64,000 nucleotides of DNA, taken from positions 372,001 to 436,000 of the forward strand of contig NZ_PSSW01000001.1 of the NCBI RefSeq assembly GCF_002933295.1, given 5' to 3'. This document shows positions 36,857 through 45,707 of the stretch, piece by piece. A program made the translations under genes and the position numbers. The notes under the pieces are model-generated. The model had not been told where the DNA came from. It saw only the letters and a program-made list of their open reading frames with translations, and searched no databases. The DNA is from Marinobacter flavimaris. GTDB taxonomy: Bacteria; Pseudomonadota; Gammaproteobacteria; Pseudomonadales; Oleiphilaceae. Position 1 is the first letter of the stretch. Every line of letters begins with the position of its first letter.

Positions 36857-37591
36857 TCAGGCGTCGTCGGAATCCGGTTCCAGGCGCGCCAGTTTGTATC
36901 GGCGGGCAGCATCCACGAACTGGCCAAAGATGCGCCGGTGTCCGCCATGGTAGAGCAAGTATTCCGGGTGCCATTGGATGCCCGTTAGCCATTGGCGTCC
37001 GGTGCTTTCAATAGCCTGTACGAACAGATCATTGTCCACGGCGGTTACGCGCAGGTTTCGGCCCAGGCGCTTGATGGCCTGGCTGTGAATCCGGTTGGCG
37101 CCGATCACCGGGGAGCGCATGGCTTGCTCAAGCCGGCTGTGCGTTACCAGTCGCACGGTTTGCAAGGGCAAGAGCAGCGGGCGATGCCGGGTATTGACCC
37201 TCAGCGGTGTCACGTTCTGGCACAGGGACCCACCGTGGAAAACGTTGATGAACTGGGCGCCGCGGCAAATCCCGAGCACGGGAATGCCAATGGCTTCAGC
37301 CTGCTCAAGCAGTGACTGATCGGTTTTATCCCGCTTGCGGTCATAATTGGCGGTAACCTGTGGCTCCTGCCCATAACGTTCAGGATGGACGTGGGTGCCG
37401 CCTGACAGCACCAGGCCATCAAGCATGGGTACGGCAACCCGTGAACCCGGACGAATATAGTGGGTCCGGGCACCGTGGAGGCGCAGGCCCAGACTGATCA
37501 GCCGATGGGCAAGGCTTTTTCGAGCGGGACCACTGATGCCGATCGTCAGGCCCGGAACCTCAAGTTCCTGTTCTTTGGACTCTTCAGACAT
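36857..37591 (-). CDS. Class I glutamine amidotransferase-like hydrolase (PuuD family)
   Basis: A 244-residue gamma-glutamyl-gamma-aminobutyrate hydrolase family protein. The nucleophile Cys109 is in GICRGAQ, and the catalytic His208 and Glu210 lie in GIQWHPE. LSGGTHVHPERYG near residue 62 matches the family. It should hydrolyse a gamma-glutamyl amide or remove a glutamyl group. It overlaps the 3' end of the amidoligase gene by 8 bp on the same strand, implying translational coupling and a shared pathway rather than general putrescine breakdown. Confidence 0.85.
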   Translation of the reverse strand: MSEESKEQELEVPGLTIGISGPARKSLAHRLISLGLRLHGARTHYIRPGSRVAVPMLDGLVLSGGTHVHPERYGQEPQVTANYDRKRDKTDQSLLEQAEAIGIPVLGICRGAQFINVFHGGSLCQNVTPLRVNTRHRPLLLPLQTVRLVTHSRLEQAMRSPVIGANRIHSQAIKRLGRNLRVTAVDNDLFVQAIESTGRQWLTGIQWHPEYLLYHGGHRRIFGQFVDAARRYKLARLEPDSDDA

Positions 37592-38585
37592 ACCCGTTTT
37601 TGGCCAGCCAGTCGTCAGTGGTTTCCCGCCAGCTGTGGGTCAGGTTGTGAAGATTCAGTTTACGCCGCTCCCGGAACAGTTGCCGTATATCGGCCAGGTC
37701 GTCGGGATTGTTGGCCAGTTGCTCCAGAACGACCCAGTCGTTCCAAACGGTTGAGAAATGCCAGCCGGGATTGTCGATGTCGCAATCCGGCAACCGGTAA
37801 TGCAGGGTTGGCCTGCTTTTTATCCGGGGATCCTGAACATGGCGTTCCAGCCGTTCCTTGTCCAGGTGGGCAAACAGTGGAAGCAGGTCAAGCGCGCGAT
37901 TGCGGGTAGGATTGAACTCCAGGTAATCCTCCATGAGCTCCCCGAGGTTTGGATGATAGTTATCCTCCATCAGGAGCTCTGTGTAGCGGCCGTGCCAGGG
38001 TTCGATGTAGGTGGTGAATTTGCGGCTGACGTCCAGTTGATGCCGGTACTTGAGCCATTCATACAGGGCCGCGAACGCTTGGAAATAACGAACCAGGGTC
38101 TCCGGGCTGAGGTCGGGCAACTCAGGATTAAGCTGCAGGCCAAACGCAAAATAGATGGCGTCCCGGCTGCCCAGTGCCCCGGCGTTTCGGAGTTTGTCGA
38201 CGAGCGTTTCAATCACCTCGACGCTGGAAAACTTCAGAGGTGGGCTTATGATCTCGAGGGGTACCACGCGTTCGGCCGCGGCGTCGATCACATCCATCGC
38301 CTGTCCACCGAGTTCACGAATGGACTCGGGGAGGCGCTCATCCGCCAGATCAAGATCCTTGATCGGATCGGAATCAAGCTCAACCGTGAAGTCGCCAAGA
38401 GCTGTCTGCAAGTTTGTCACATAGCGTGACTTGAGCTCAGGAGTGCCCTCCAGCATCTTCGCCGCCAATGTAACCAGCTCATCGTAGCCCAGACCAGACA
38501 GTTCGATCTCGACGCCAACCCGGCGTTCCTTCCCTTCGTTCGTCTCTAGGATGTCAGGCATCCTGCAGGCACTGACTTGAGTCAT
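37584..38585 (-). CDS. Amidoligase-family protein (glutamine-synthetase fold)
   Basis: A 333-residue protein resembling the amidoligase enzyme family, a glutamine synthetase-related ATP-dependent amide ligase group. The N-terminal RRVGVEIELSGLGYDEL gives the conserved metal-binding Glu pair near residues 26-28. VPLEIISPPL near 110 and the IEPWHGRY and LEFNPTRNRALDLLPLFAHL segments match this branch. The substrate is unknown. It is coupled to a glutamine-amidotransferase-like hydrolase, a known gene pairing thought to build and remove a gamma-glutamyl type linkage on a small molecule or peptide. GGGAG precedes the ATG. Confidence 0.8.
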   Translation of the reverse strand: MTQVSACRMPDILETNEGKERRVGVEIELSGLGYDELVTLAAKMLEGTPELKSRYVTNLQTALGDFTVELDSDPIKDLDLADERLPESIRELGGQAMDVIDAAAERVVPLEIISPPLKFSSVEVIETLVDKLRNAGALGSRDAIYFAFGLQLNPELPDLSPETLVRYFQAFAALYEWLKYRHQLDVSRKFTTYIEPWHGRYTELLMEDNYHPNLGELMEDYLEFNPTRNRALDLLPLFAHLDKERLERHVQDPRIKSRPTLHYRLPDCDIDNPGWHFSTVWNDWVVLEQLANNPDDLADIRQLFRERRKLNLHNLTHSWRETTDDWLAKNGYV

Positions 38586-38716
38586 GGTGCTCCCTGGTTC
38601 GTGAGGAATAGTGCCCTAACCATATCACACCGCTGTTGATCCTCATTATTAAGCGGATGCAAGAAAATCAGGGAGCCGACTTTACACTGGATAAAACACT
38701 GTATATAGTCAGTTTA

Positions 38717-38732
38717 CTGTATAAAAAAACAG
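38717..38732 (+). promoter_or_regulatory. LexA-binding SOS box upstream of lexA
   Basis: CTGTATAAAAAAACAG fits the gammaproteobacterial SOS consensus CTGT-N8-ACAG exactly. A second, imperfect half-match, CTGTATATAGTCAGTT, starts 18 bp upstream at 38699. The pair lies 72-105 bp before the lexA start, as expected for autorepression. Confidence 0.85.
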
Positions 38733-38803
38733 GGCCACCGGAGCCACTCTTACGAGAGGCCGATGTTTGCAGCGGCCCGATCCCGATATAGCGGAGTAGC
38801 TTG

Positions 38804-39412
38804 ATGAAGCTGACAGCAAGGCAGTCCCAGGTACTGGATATTATTCGCCGATACGTCGACGAGACCGGCTATCCGCCAACCCGTGCTGAAATCGCGGCAG
38901 AACTGGGCTTCCGTTCGGCCAACGCCGCGGAAGAACATCTCCGGGCATTGGCAAGGAAAGGTGCCATCGAGATGGTGCCGGGAGCGAGCCGCGGCATCCG
39001 TCTGCCTGAGGCGGAAGAGGACCTGGGCCTCCCGGTCATTGGTCAGGTCGCTGCCGGTAGTCCGATCCTTGCTCAGGAGCACATCGAGGATCACTGCACA
39101 CTGCAGCCAGAATTCTTTTCGCCGTCTGCAGATTATCTTCTGCGGGTCCGGGGCATGAGCATGAAAGACATCGGTATTCTCGATGGCGACCTGCTGGCAG
39201 TTCACAGTACCCAGGATGTTCACAACGGCCAGGTGGTTGTTGCCCGGGTTGGCGATGAGGTCACGGTAAAGCGTTTCCGCAAGGAAGGCTCGAAAGTCTA
39301 CCTGATTGCCGAAAACGAAGAATTCGCACCGATCGAAGTGGACCTGACCGAACAGGAGCTGTTCATCGAGGGTCTGGGTGTTGGTGTTATCCGCCGCTCT
39401 GACCTGCACTGA
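38804..39412 (+). CDS. lexA: SOS repressor LexA
   Basis: A 202-residue LexA. The N-terminal winged helix-turn-helix spans about residues 1-65. The self-cleavage bond is Ala84-Gly85 in QVAAGSP, and the catalytic pair is Ser119 (GMSM) and Lys156 (VTVKRF), numbered exactly as in E. coli. It represses SOS genes until RecA filaments trigger autocleavage. The ATG at 38804 is preferred to an adjacent TTG; GGAG lies upstream. sulA follows after 42 bp. Confidence 0.98.
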   Translation: MKLTARQSQVLDIIRRYVDETGYPPTRAEIAAELGFRSANAAEEHLRALARKGAIEMVPGASRGIRLPEAEEDLGLPVIGQVAAGSPILAQEHIEDHCTLQPEFFSPSADYLLRVRGMSMKDIGILDGDLLAVHSTQDVHNGQVVVARVGDEVTVKRFRKEGSKVYLIAENEEFAPIEVDLTEQELFIEGLGVGVIRRSDLH

Positions 39413-39454
39413 GCGGTTCGGATAGCCTCAGATAGTTTGAATAACGGGTGAATT

Positions 39455-39946
39455 ATGGAACAAATGAGCTTTAATCAGAATCTGGCCTACAACCCCAATG
39501 CTCTGTCCTGTTCAGTGTCGGCAACCGCCGCCCGCGAGCGACGTTCCGTCATTCGCGCCCGACGCGCTCCGGAAACCACCGAACCCAAAGTCTGTGGCAA
39601 TGTGACTGAGATCATTCTGCCGGAAGGCCAGGTAGAAAATTTCCAGCTGCTGTTGCCAATGCTAACCCAGCTGAATCAGGAGAAGCGCTGGCTGGCCTGG
39701 ATCGACCCGCCCCAGGCGCTGGTCAGCAAGTGGCAAAAAATGCACGGGATTGTCGCCGGCGAATTGCTGGTGCTGCGTTCAACACCGGACTATCCTGCCC
39801 AGGACCTGGCAGAGCGAGCCCTCAGTGCCGGCACCTGTCACGCGGTGGTCATGTGGACCCGTAAACTGGGGCGAACTGCCTTCGAATCCCTGCAAAGAGC
39901 CTCGGCCGAGGGCAATAGCCACGGCGTCGTTCTCAGGCAGCGTTAA
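39455..39946 (+). CDS. sulA: SOS cell-division inhibitor SulA
   Basis: A 163-residue SulA-like protein. The central region WLAWIDPPQALVSKWQKMHG and C-terminal VMWTRKLGRTAFESLQRASAEG match the domain that blocks FtsZ assembly. The N-terminal 45 residues are variable. It halts division during the SOS response. The gene is directly downstream of lexA, an arrangement known from Pseudomonas, so both should be induced from the lexA SOS promoter. Confidence 0.9.
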   Translation: MEQMSFNQNLAYNPNALSCSVSATAARERRSVIRARRAPETTEPKVCGNVTEIILPEGQVENFQLLLPMLTQLNQEKRWLAWIDPPQALVSKWQKMHGIVAGELLVLRSTPDYPAQDLAERALSAGTCHAVVMWTRKLGRTAFESLQRASAEGNSHGVVLRQR

Positions 39947-39950
39947 CCGA

Positions 39951-40211
39951 TCAATGCAGAGTGTAGGAGGGCTGGGCGTCTGAGGCGTCCAGTTCGTCAT
40001 CTTCCCAGTCGATATCGTGGGCAACATTGCCTACAGCCTCAATGCCAGCTGCAATCATTGCTTTGGCAACCGACATATCCCGATCTTCCATCATTTCCCG
40101 GGCTTCTTCCGAAAAAGAGATTTTTACCAGTGGCGCACTGTCATCATCAATGCGGCGCAGGGCGTAATCGCCATTGGTCAATTGCACGATTTCAAAAAAC
40201 GATGGTGACAT
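39951..40211 (-). CDS. Conserved hypothetical protein
   Basis: An 86-residue acidic cytoplasmic protein of unknown function. The N-terminal FFEIVQLTNGDYALRRID and the middle MMEDRDMSVAKAMIAAGIEAV look like a small conserved family; the C-terminus is strongly acidic (DIDWEDDELDASD). It is convergent with sulA (4 bp apart) and sits 51 bp after the DUF6586-like gene on its own strand. Pseudomonas genomes have small hypothetical genes at the equivalent position beside lexA-sulA. Confidence 0.65.
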   Translation of the reverse strand: MSPSFFEIVQLTNGDYALRRIDDDSAPLVKISFSEEAREMMEDRDMSVAKAMIAAGIEAVGNVAHDIDWEDDELDASDAQPSYTLH

Positions 40212-40262
40212 TCAATAAACCTTCAAGTTAATACGATTTGAATAACCGGAGCTGGGAGTGGC

Positions 40263-40775
40263 TTACCACTCGCTGTGCTGCTCTTCCAGATCGTCGGCAA
40301 AATGTTTGACGGCGGTCAGCGTTTTCATCAAAGCAGCCGACGATCGATCCGGGCCGGAATCGGCCGATACCGCAATGATGTTTTCCTCGCTCACGGTTTT
40401 TTTGGTCGCCGGGGGTCTGCTTTGGGCGCGCTCGAGTTGCTCCAGATGGTTCCACCAACTCCCGGATCGCTGTTCCAGCTCCTTCAGGCGGCCAACTTCA
40501 CTCGGTTCTGGCCCGATAAGAGCGACCAGCTCATCAAGGGTTGAAGGCTCCTCTGATTTTCTCTGGTATAGCCTCGCAACCATGACCAGCAACAGTTTTC
40601 GAGACCGCAGAAGCAGCTCGATCGCCCCCTGAATAGCGGCCTCCCGGCGCAGCGCCTGTTCCGCCTCGTTGGGACGTTGTTCCTGAGCCTCGTCTGTGGG
40701 CCGGTCGAGTGGCTGAAGCAGCGTGCGGGCGAGAAAGAGCTTTTGAGAAACCAGTGAGTGCCATTGCGAGGCCAT
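40263..40775 (-). CDS. DUF6586-like hypothetical protein
   Basis: A 170-residue mostly helical cytoplasmic protein. The first 65 residues (WHSLVSQKLFLARTLL and AIQGAIELLLRSRKLLLVMVARLY) resemble the DUF6586 proteins found near lexA-sulA in pseudomonads. The second half is charged and lower in complexity. The function is unknown. It heads a two-gene minus-strand unit and is divergent from the DUF1329 gene. Confidence 0.6.
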   Translation of the reverse strand: MASQWHSLVSQKLFLARTLLQPLDRPTDEAQEQRPNEAEQALRREAAIQGAIELLLRSRKLLLVMVARLYQRKSEEPSTLDELVALIGPEPSEVGRLKELEQRSGSWWNHLEQLERAQSRPPATKKTVSEENIIAVSADSGPDRSSAALMKTLTAVKHFADDLEEQHSEW

Positions 40776-40998
40776 GGAATACCTTCAATCCCCCAGCGCG
40801 GGTATAACCCCGAAAATTAATTCGTCACTATATCATTTTCGCTATCAAATTTCTTCCATTCTCTGTGCGGTGAGGTTTCACAATAAAACACAAACATTCA
40901 CTTGAAACGACCGTTTGAATTTGGCAAAAAGGCGCCCGGCTGTGCGAGTTCTGCTCGTGGCGGCTACCCAACAGCATGAATTTCTGGAGGTGTAAGGG

Positions 40999-42357
40999 AT
41001 GCGAAGCCAACTGGTTGCAGGTGTCGCACTGGTTTTTCTCGGGTTTTCCGGACAGGCCCTGTCCAAGGTCACGGCCGCCGAGGCCGAGCGGCTGGGTGGT
41101 GAACTGACCCCGGTCGGAGCCGAAAAGGCGGGCAACCGCTCAGGCAGCATACCCGAATGGACCGGAGGTTTGGCCACGCCGCCGGACGGCTGGCGTGAGG
41201 GGCAAGTGGAAATTAACCCGTTTCCCGAAGATGAAGCTCTTTTCGTTATTACCTCCAACAACCTGGAGCTATACAGGGACAAGCTTTCAGACGGTCACAT
41301 TGCCATGCTGGAGAAGTATGGGCCCGACTTCTTCATGCCGGTTTACCAGACCCGACGGACTGCCGCGTTTCCCGAGCACGTCTACGACAAATTTCGTGAG
41401 AACGCGCTGACAGCGCAGTTGCTGGACAATGGTAACGGCGTTCGTGACACCATCATGACCAGTCCCTTCCCGATTCCAAAAAATGGTCTGGAGGTTATCT
41501 GGAACCATATCCTGCGCTATCGGGGCGAAGAAATTTCCCTGCGTAGTGCCTCTGCAACGCCCCAGAGGGATGGCTCCTACAACCCGGTGGTCAATGATTA
41601 CGACTACTTCTTCGCATACAGCCAGAGGGGTGCGGAGCTGGCGGAAATCGATAACAAGATTTTTTACCTGAAGACGGACACTGTCTCACCGTCGTCACTG
41701 GCCGGCACCATCACGCTGGTGCATGAAACGCTTGACCAGGTGCGGTCGCCGCGTCTTGCGTGGCGGTACGATTCCGGTTCCCGTCGTCTTCGCCGGTCGC
41801 CCAACCTGGCCTACGAAACCGACCTGCCGAATTCATCCTCGCTGCGGTCCGTCGACCAGAAAGACATGTACAACGGTGCGCCTAACCAATACGACTGGGA
41901 GCTGAAAGGCAAGCGCGAGTTGTTCGTGCCCTACAATGCCTACAAGCTTCACGGGCCAGAAATCGAAGCCGACGACGTGATTCGTCCGGGCCATATCAAT
42001 CAGCAGCTTACCCGCTACGAACTTCATCGGGTTTGGGTAGTCGAAGCGAAACGCCGTACCGGTATCAGCCACATTTATGATCGCCGCGTGTTTTACGTGG
42101 ATGAAGACAGCTGGCAGATCCTCGCGTCCGAGGAATACGATGCAGAGGGGAATCTGTGGCGTGTGTCGGAAGCTCACAACATCAGCTATTACAGTGAGCC
42201 GGTATTCTGGACTACCATGGAAATGACTTACGACCTGAAGGCGGAGCGTTATTACGTTGATGGGCTGGATAATGGATTCCCGGCGTACGATTTCGCCCCG
42301 GGGTTCCGTGGCAACGAATTTACTGCCTCCGCCGCCCGTCGTGCCGCTCGCCGCTGA
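40999..42357 (+). CDS. DUF1329 outer-membrane-associated protein
   Basis: A 452-residue exported protein with a signal peptide (about residues 1-22, ending GQALS) and the full DUF1329 domain. Segments such as GSIPEWTGG, RTAAFPEHVYDKFREN, FPIPKNGLEVIWNHILRYRG and YDRRVFYVDEDSWQIL are characteristic. The lipoprotein-like beta fold is related to LolA/LolB, and members are often seen in hydrocarbon or steroid users. The role is uncertain; a lipid carrier or outer-membrane function is likely. A GGAGGTG site precedes the ATG. Followed closely by the FliT-like gene, perhaps on a separate transcript. Confidence 0.85.
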   Translation: MRSQLVAGVALVFLGFSGQALSKVTAAEAERLGGELTPVGAEKAGNRSGSIPEWTGGLATPPDGWREGQVEINPFPEDEALFVITSNNLELYRDKLSDGHIAMLEKYGPDFFMPVYQTRRTAAFPEHVYDKFRENALTAQLLDNGNGVRDTIMTSPFPIPKNGLEVIWNHILRYRGEEISLRSASATPQRDGSYNPVVNDYDYFFAYSQRGAELAEIDNKIFYLKTDTVSPSSLAGTITLVHETLDQVRSPRLAWRYDSGSRRLRRSPNLAYETDLPNSSSLRSVDQKDMYNGAPNQYDWELKGKRELFVPYNAYKLHGPEIEADDVIRPGHINQQLTRYELHRVWVVEAKRRTGISHIYDRRVFYVDEDSWQILASEEYDAEGNLWRVSEAHNISYYSEPVFWTTMEMTYDLKAERYYVDGLDNGFPAYDFAPGFRGNEFTASAARRAARR

Positions 42358-42374
42358 TTTCCAAGGAGACTGAC

Positions 42375-42704
42375 ATGGCAGACCCGCAAGCCCACCTGGA
42401 CCACCTGGATCGACTGATGGCGGATCTCGGTCGCGCCTTGGCCGAAAAGGACTGGGACGCGATGGCGGGGCTGAACGAGCAGGTGAAGCCGGCAGTCGAG
42501 CCGCTGATGGCTGCCCTGGAAGCGGGAGAGGTTGATGCGGAGCCGGTGAGGCTCCGCTTGCAGGAACTACAGCAGTTTATTGACGCCGCCGATGAATCGG
42601 CCCGAATGGCCCGCAAGGAGGCGGAGGATGGCCTGAAGGGTGTAAACAGGAACCGGAGTGCGGCGAAGGCCTACCAGAACGTTTCTTCAAACCGACCAAA
42701 ATAG
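42375..42704 (+). CDS. FliT/FleP-like flagellar chaperone candidate
   Basis: A 109-residue helical protein resembling small FliT-type export chaperones: an amphipathic helical bundle with ARALAEKDWDAMAGLNEQVKP and a C-terminal basic helix. In Pseudomonas a FliT-like gene (fleP) precedes fleQ, as here, which supports the call more than the sequence itself. It would bind a flagellar substrate such as FliD; no fliD or fliS is present in the window. AAGGAG lies upstream of the ATG. Confidence 0.6.
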   Translation: MADPQAHLDHLDRLMADLGRALAEKDWDAMAGLNEQVKPAVEPLMAALEAGEVDAEPVRLRLQELQQFIDAADESARMARKEAEDGLKGVNRNRSAAKAYQNVSSNRPK

Positions 42705-42714
42705 CGTCATAAAA

Positions 42715-42743
42715 TTGACTCTGGGGTTCTTACAGTCTTAAAT
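42715..42743 (+). promoter_or_regulatory. Sigma-70-type promoter of fleQ
   Basis: TTGACT (42715-42720) and TTAAAT (42738-42743) are 17 bases apart, 32 bp upstream of the fleQ ATG. FleQ of Pseudomonas is likewise transcribed by sigma-70, at the top of the flagellar hierarchy. Confidence 0.65.
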
Positions 42744-42774
42744 ACCGCACAAATCCCCCAAGAGATTCGGTTGA

Positions 42775-44226
42775 ATGTCTAAAAATAACAAAGTGCTGGT
42801 GCTGAGCGAGGATGATTCAAGATTGCGGGACATAGTCACCATTCTTGAGTTCATTGGCGAGGAGCAGGTCCTTGCCGGCGATGAAGCCAGGGCACTTTTG
42901 AGCAGTGGTGATGAGGAAAGCCTTTCAGATATCGCGGTCGCGGTGGTGAATGGCGAGGATGCAGGAGCCACCGAGGCGATCACCGCTGTGTGTGATGCCG
43001 TTCAGGGCGTACCGTTTCTGGTTGTTGGTCACCCTGAGCTCAAGGGGCTGTCCGACGAGACCAGCGGTCGCATCATTGCTCGCATGGAATGGCCGCTCAA
43101 TTACACCAAGTTCGTCGATTCGCTCTACCGGGCCCAGATCTATCGGGATCAGTTCACCCGCTCCCGGGAGCGTGGCCAGCAGCGCGGTTTGCAGCTCTTC
43201 CGGAGCCTTGTGGGAACCAGCCGAAAAGTCCAGCAGGTACGCCAGCTGATGGAGCAGGTGGCGGATAAGGACGTCAGCGTTCTCATTACCGGTGAGTCCG
43301 GTACCGGCAAGGAGGTGGTCGCCCGCAACCTGCATTACCATTCTTCCCGTCGTGATAAACCATTTGTTCCGGTCAACTGTGGCGCCATTCCGGCGGAGCT
43401 GCTGGAAAGCGAGCTGTTCGGCCATGAAAAAGGGGCCTTTACCGGAGCCATCACGGCCCGGGTAGGGCGCTTCGAGATGGCCGAGGGGGGCACTCTGTTT
43501 CTCGATGAGATCGGAGACATGCCGCTCAACATGCAGGTCAAGATTCTCCGGGTTCTGCAGGAGCGAACGTTCGAGCGGGTGGGAAGCAATCGCACCCAGT
43601 CTGCAGATGTGCGGGTAATCGCGGCCACCCATAAGCACCTGGAAGACATGATTGAATCCGGGGATTTCAGGGAAGACCTTTATTATCGCCTGAATGTGTT
43701 CCCCATCGAGATGCCGGCCCTGCGTGACCGGGTGGAAGACATTCCCCTTCTGATTAATGAACTCATTTCGCGGATGGAAAAAGAGAAGCGTGGATCGCTG
43801 CGGATGAATTCCGCGGCCATCATGAGTCTGTGCAGGCACGACTGGCCGGGCAATGTGCGCGAACTGGCGAATCTTGTTGAACGCCTGTCGATCATGCATC
43901 CCTATGGTGTAATCGGCGTGCAGGAGCTGCCCAAGAAGTTCCGCTACGTTGACGACTATGATGAGAATCGCCCGGTGGAGGACACGGGTATGCCTTCCGG
44001 TATTCCTGGCCTGGTGGGCCTGGATGCCCCGGCATTGCTGCCGGTGAACGGTATCGACCTGAAGGATTACCTCTCCAACCTCGAGAAACAGCTGATCCAG
44101 CAGGCGCTCGACGAGGCCGGCGGCGTTGTGGCCAGGGCTGCCGAGAAGCTGCGGATCCGACGCACTACTCTGGTAGAGAAGGTTCGAAAGTACGGGCTGC
44201 GGGAAGAGGAATCTGAGGAGTCCTGA
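42775..44226 (+). CDS. fleQ: Flagellar master regulator FleQ
   Basis: A 483-residue sigma-54-dependent activator. The N-terminal FleQ domain (about residues 5-120) is receiver-like but lacks a clear phosphorylation Asp. The AAA+ domain has Walker A GESGTGKE at 173-180 and the sigma-54 contact loop GAFTGA at 220-225. A Fis-type helix-turn-helix closes the protein (about 440-478). It activates class II flagellar operons and, in relatives, senses c-di-GMP. The genome order fliT-like, fleQ, fleSR matches Pseudomonas. An imperfect inverted repeat with a T-rich tail follows at 44259-44295. Confidence 0.96.
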   Translation: MSKNNKVLVLSEDDSRLRDIVTILEFIGEEQVLAGDEARALLSSGDEESLSDIAVAVVNGEDAGATEAITAVCDAVQGVPFLVVGHPELKGLSDETSGRIIARMEWPLNYTKFVDSLYRAQIYRDQFTRSRERGQQRGLQLFRSLVGTSRKVQQVRQLMEQVADKDVSVLITGESGTGKEVVARNLHYHSSRRDKPFVPVNCGAIPAELLESELFGHEKGAFTGAITARVGRFEMAEGGTLFLDEIGDMPLNMQVKILRVLQERTFERVGSNRTQSADVRVIAATHKHLEDMIESGDFREDLYYRLNVFPIEMPALRDRVEDIPLLINELISRMEKEKRGSLRMNSAAIMSLCRHDWPGNVRELANLVERLSIMHPYGVIGVQELPKKFRYVDDYDENRPVEDTGMPSGIPGLVGLDAPALLPVNGIDLKDYLSNLEKQLIQQALDEAGGVVARAAEKLRIRRTTLVEKVRKYGLREEESEES

Positions 44227-44372
44227 GCAGGATCGCCCGGAATTTAGAGCTCCCTGAACGGCGTCAAAGGTTCGTAACCTGAGGCGCCGTTTCCGTTTCT
44301 GACCGACGTAAAATTGTCATTCTACTCTTTCAAGAATCTCCTTGCCTTTGAAATATATAGAAAAAATCAAGT

Positions 44373-44388
44373 TGGCACGTTGCTGGCT
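44373..44388 (+). promoter_or_regulatory. Sigma-54 promoter of fleSR
   Basis: TGGCACG with GG at 44374-44375, then ten bases, then GC at 44386-44387, fits the -24/-12 sigma-54 consensus apart from one mismatch in the -12 box. It lies about 70 bp before fleS. FleQ-dependent control of fleSR is established in Pseudomonas. Confidence 0.75.
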
Positions 44389-44456
44389 TACAAACCTGCA
44401 AACGAAGTATCCGAACTATGAGGTCCGAACCGACGGGCCGATCGGGGAGTCAGGTT

Positions 44457-45695
44457 ATGAGTCAGGCACAATTTGTTCTTCAGTCCGGCGCGGGCGGCAC
44501 AAAGACCAACGCTGCGGCGGACGTCAATGACAAGGTTACCGCCCTGTTTCCGGAACAGGACGATGAGGCGGTGGATACCGCCCTGGAATTGTTCAACCGG
44601 ATGTCGCGGCAGATCACTGACTCCTACCGGACCCTCGAATCCCGGGTCAACCAGCTTTCCGGCGAGCTGAACCAGGAATCGCTCCAGCGTCAGCAGGAGC
44701 TTGAAGAAAAAGAGCAGCTGGCAGATCGTCTGTCCACCTTGCTGAACGCACTGCCTGCCGGCGTTGTCGTTCTGGATAGCCAGGGCGTGGTAACGCAGAC
44801 CAACCCGGCAGCCATTGCGCTTCTGGGGGAGCCCCTCGACGGTGCCCGCTGGGTTGATGTCATCCATCGCTGTTTTGCGCCCCGGCGGGACGATGGTCAC
44901 GAAGTGTCTCTGAAGGATGGTCGCAGGGTCAGCATCGAGATCCGGACCATGGAAAACCAGCCCGGCCAGTTGATTCTGCTGACAGACCTCACCGAAACCC
45001 GGCACCTTCAGGCGCAGCTGGCTCACGCCCAGCGTCTGTCTGCCATGGGCAAGATGGTTGCGTCTCTCGCTCACCAGATCCGTACTCCGCTGTCCGCGGC
45101 CATTCTTTACGGTGGTCATCTGAGCCAGGAGGACCTGGACGAAGAAATGCGCCAGCGCTGTGCTTCCCGCCTGATGTCGCGCCTGACCCACCTGGAACAG
45201 CAGGTGCGGGATATGCTCATTTTCGCCCGGGGCGAAACCCGGCTGGCCGAGGAGTTATCTGCCGACAAACTGGTCTCGGCACTGGCATCGGCAGTCGAGG
45301 GGCTGAAGCCGGCTCCGGGCGCGACAGTGAAGCTTGAGAACAAAATCTCCAGCGACTGCCGGCTGATGTGTAATCGGGATGCCCTAGTTGGCGCCTGTAC
45401 CAATCTGGTGAATAACAGCCTGGAGGCCGGCGCTCGCCATGTGGCGGTTCGGGTAACCGAGGAAACCGGGGAACTGGTCATCCGGGTTGTGGACAACGGC
45501 CCAGGTTTTGAGCTCTCGGACGCTGCCCGGCTGACCGAAGCTTTTTATACAACCAAGTCCCATGGCACGGGTCTCGGCCTTGCAGTGGTTCAGGCCGTTA
45601 TCAAGGCGCATCAGGGACGGTTTTCCATTGAATCGCCGGAGCAGGGCGGTGCTGTAGCCACCCTGCGTTTGCCGCAATTACGTAACAGACACTGA
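44457..45695 (+). CDS. fleS: Flagellar sensor histidine kinase FleS
   Basis: A 412-residue kinase without membrane segments, so cytoplasmic. A coiled coil (about residues 55-92) precedes a PAS domain (about 93-180). HisKA follows, with phospho-acceptor His206 in LAHQIRTPLSA, and then a HATPase domain with N, G1 and G2 boxes (NNSLEAG, DNGPGFE, GTGLGLAV). It controls FleR, which activates later flagellar genes. The ATG at 44457 with GGAG seven bases upstream is preferred to 44418. fleR follows after 12 bp. Confidence 0.93.
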   Translation: MSQAQFVLQSGAGGTKTNAAADVNDKVTALFPEQDDEAVDTALELFNRMSRQITDSYRTLESRVNQLSGELNQESLQRQQELEEKEQLADRLSTLLNALPAGVVVLDSQGVVTQTNPAAIALLGEPLDGARWVDVIHRCFAPRRDDGHEVSLKDGRRVSIEIRTMENQPGQLILLTDLTETRHLQAQLAHAQRLSAMGKMVASLAHQIRTPLSAAILYGGHLSQEDLDEEMRQRCASRLMSRLTHLEQQVRDMLIFARGETRLAEELSADKLVSALASAVEGLKPAPGATVKLENKISSDCRLMCNRDALVGACTNLVNNSLEAGARHVAVRVTEETGELVIRVVDNGPGFELSDAARLTEAFYTTKSHGTGLGLAVVQAVIKAHQGRFSIESPEQGGAVATLRLPQLRNRH

Positions 45696-45707
45696 TCGGA
45701 GGCAACC

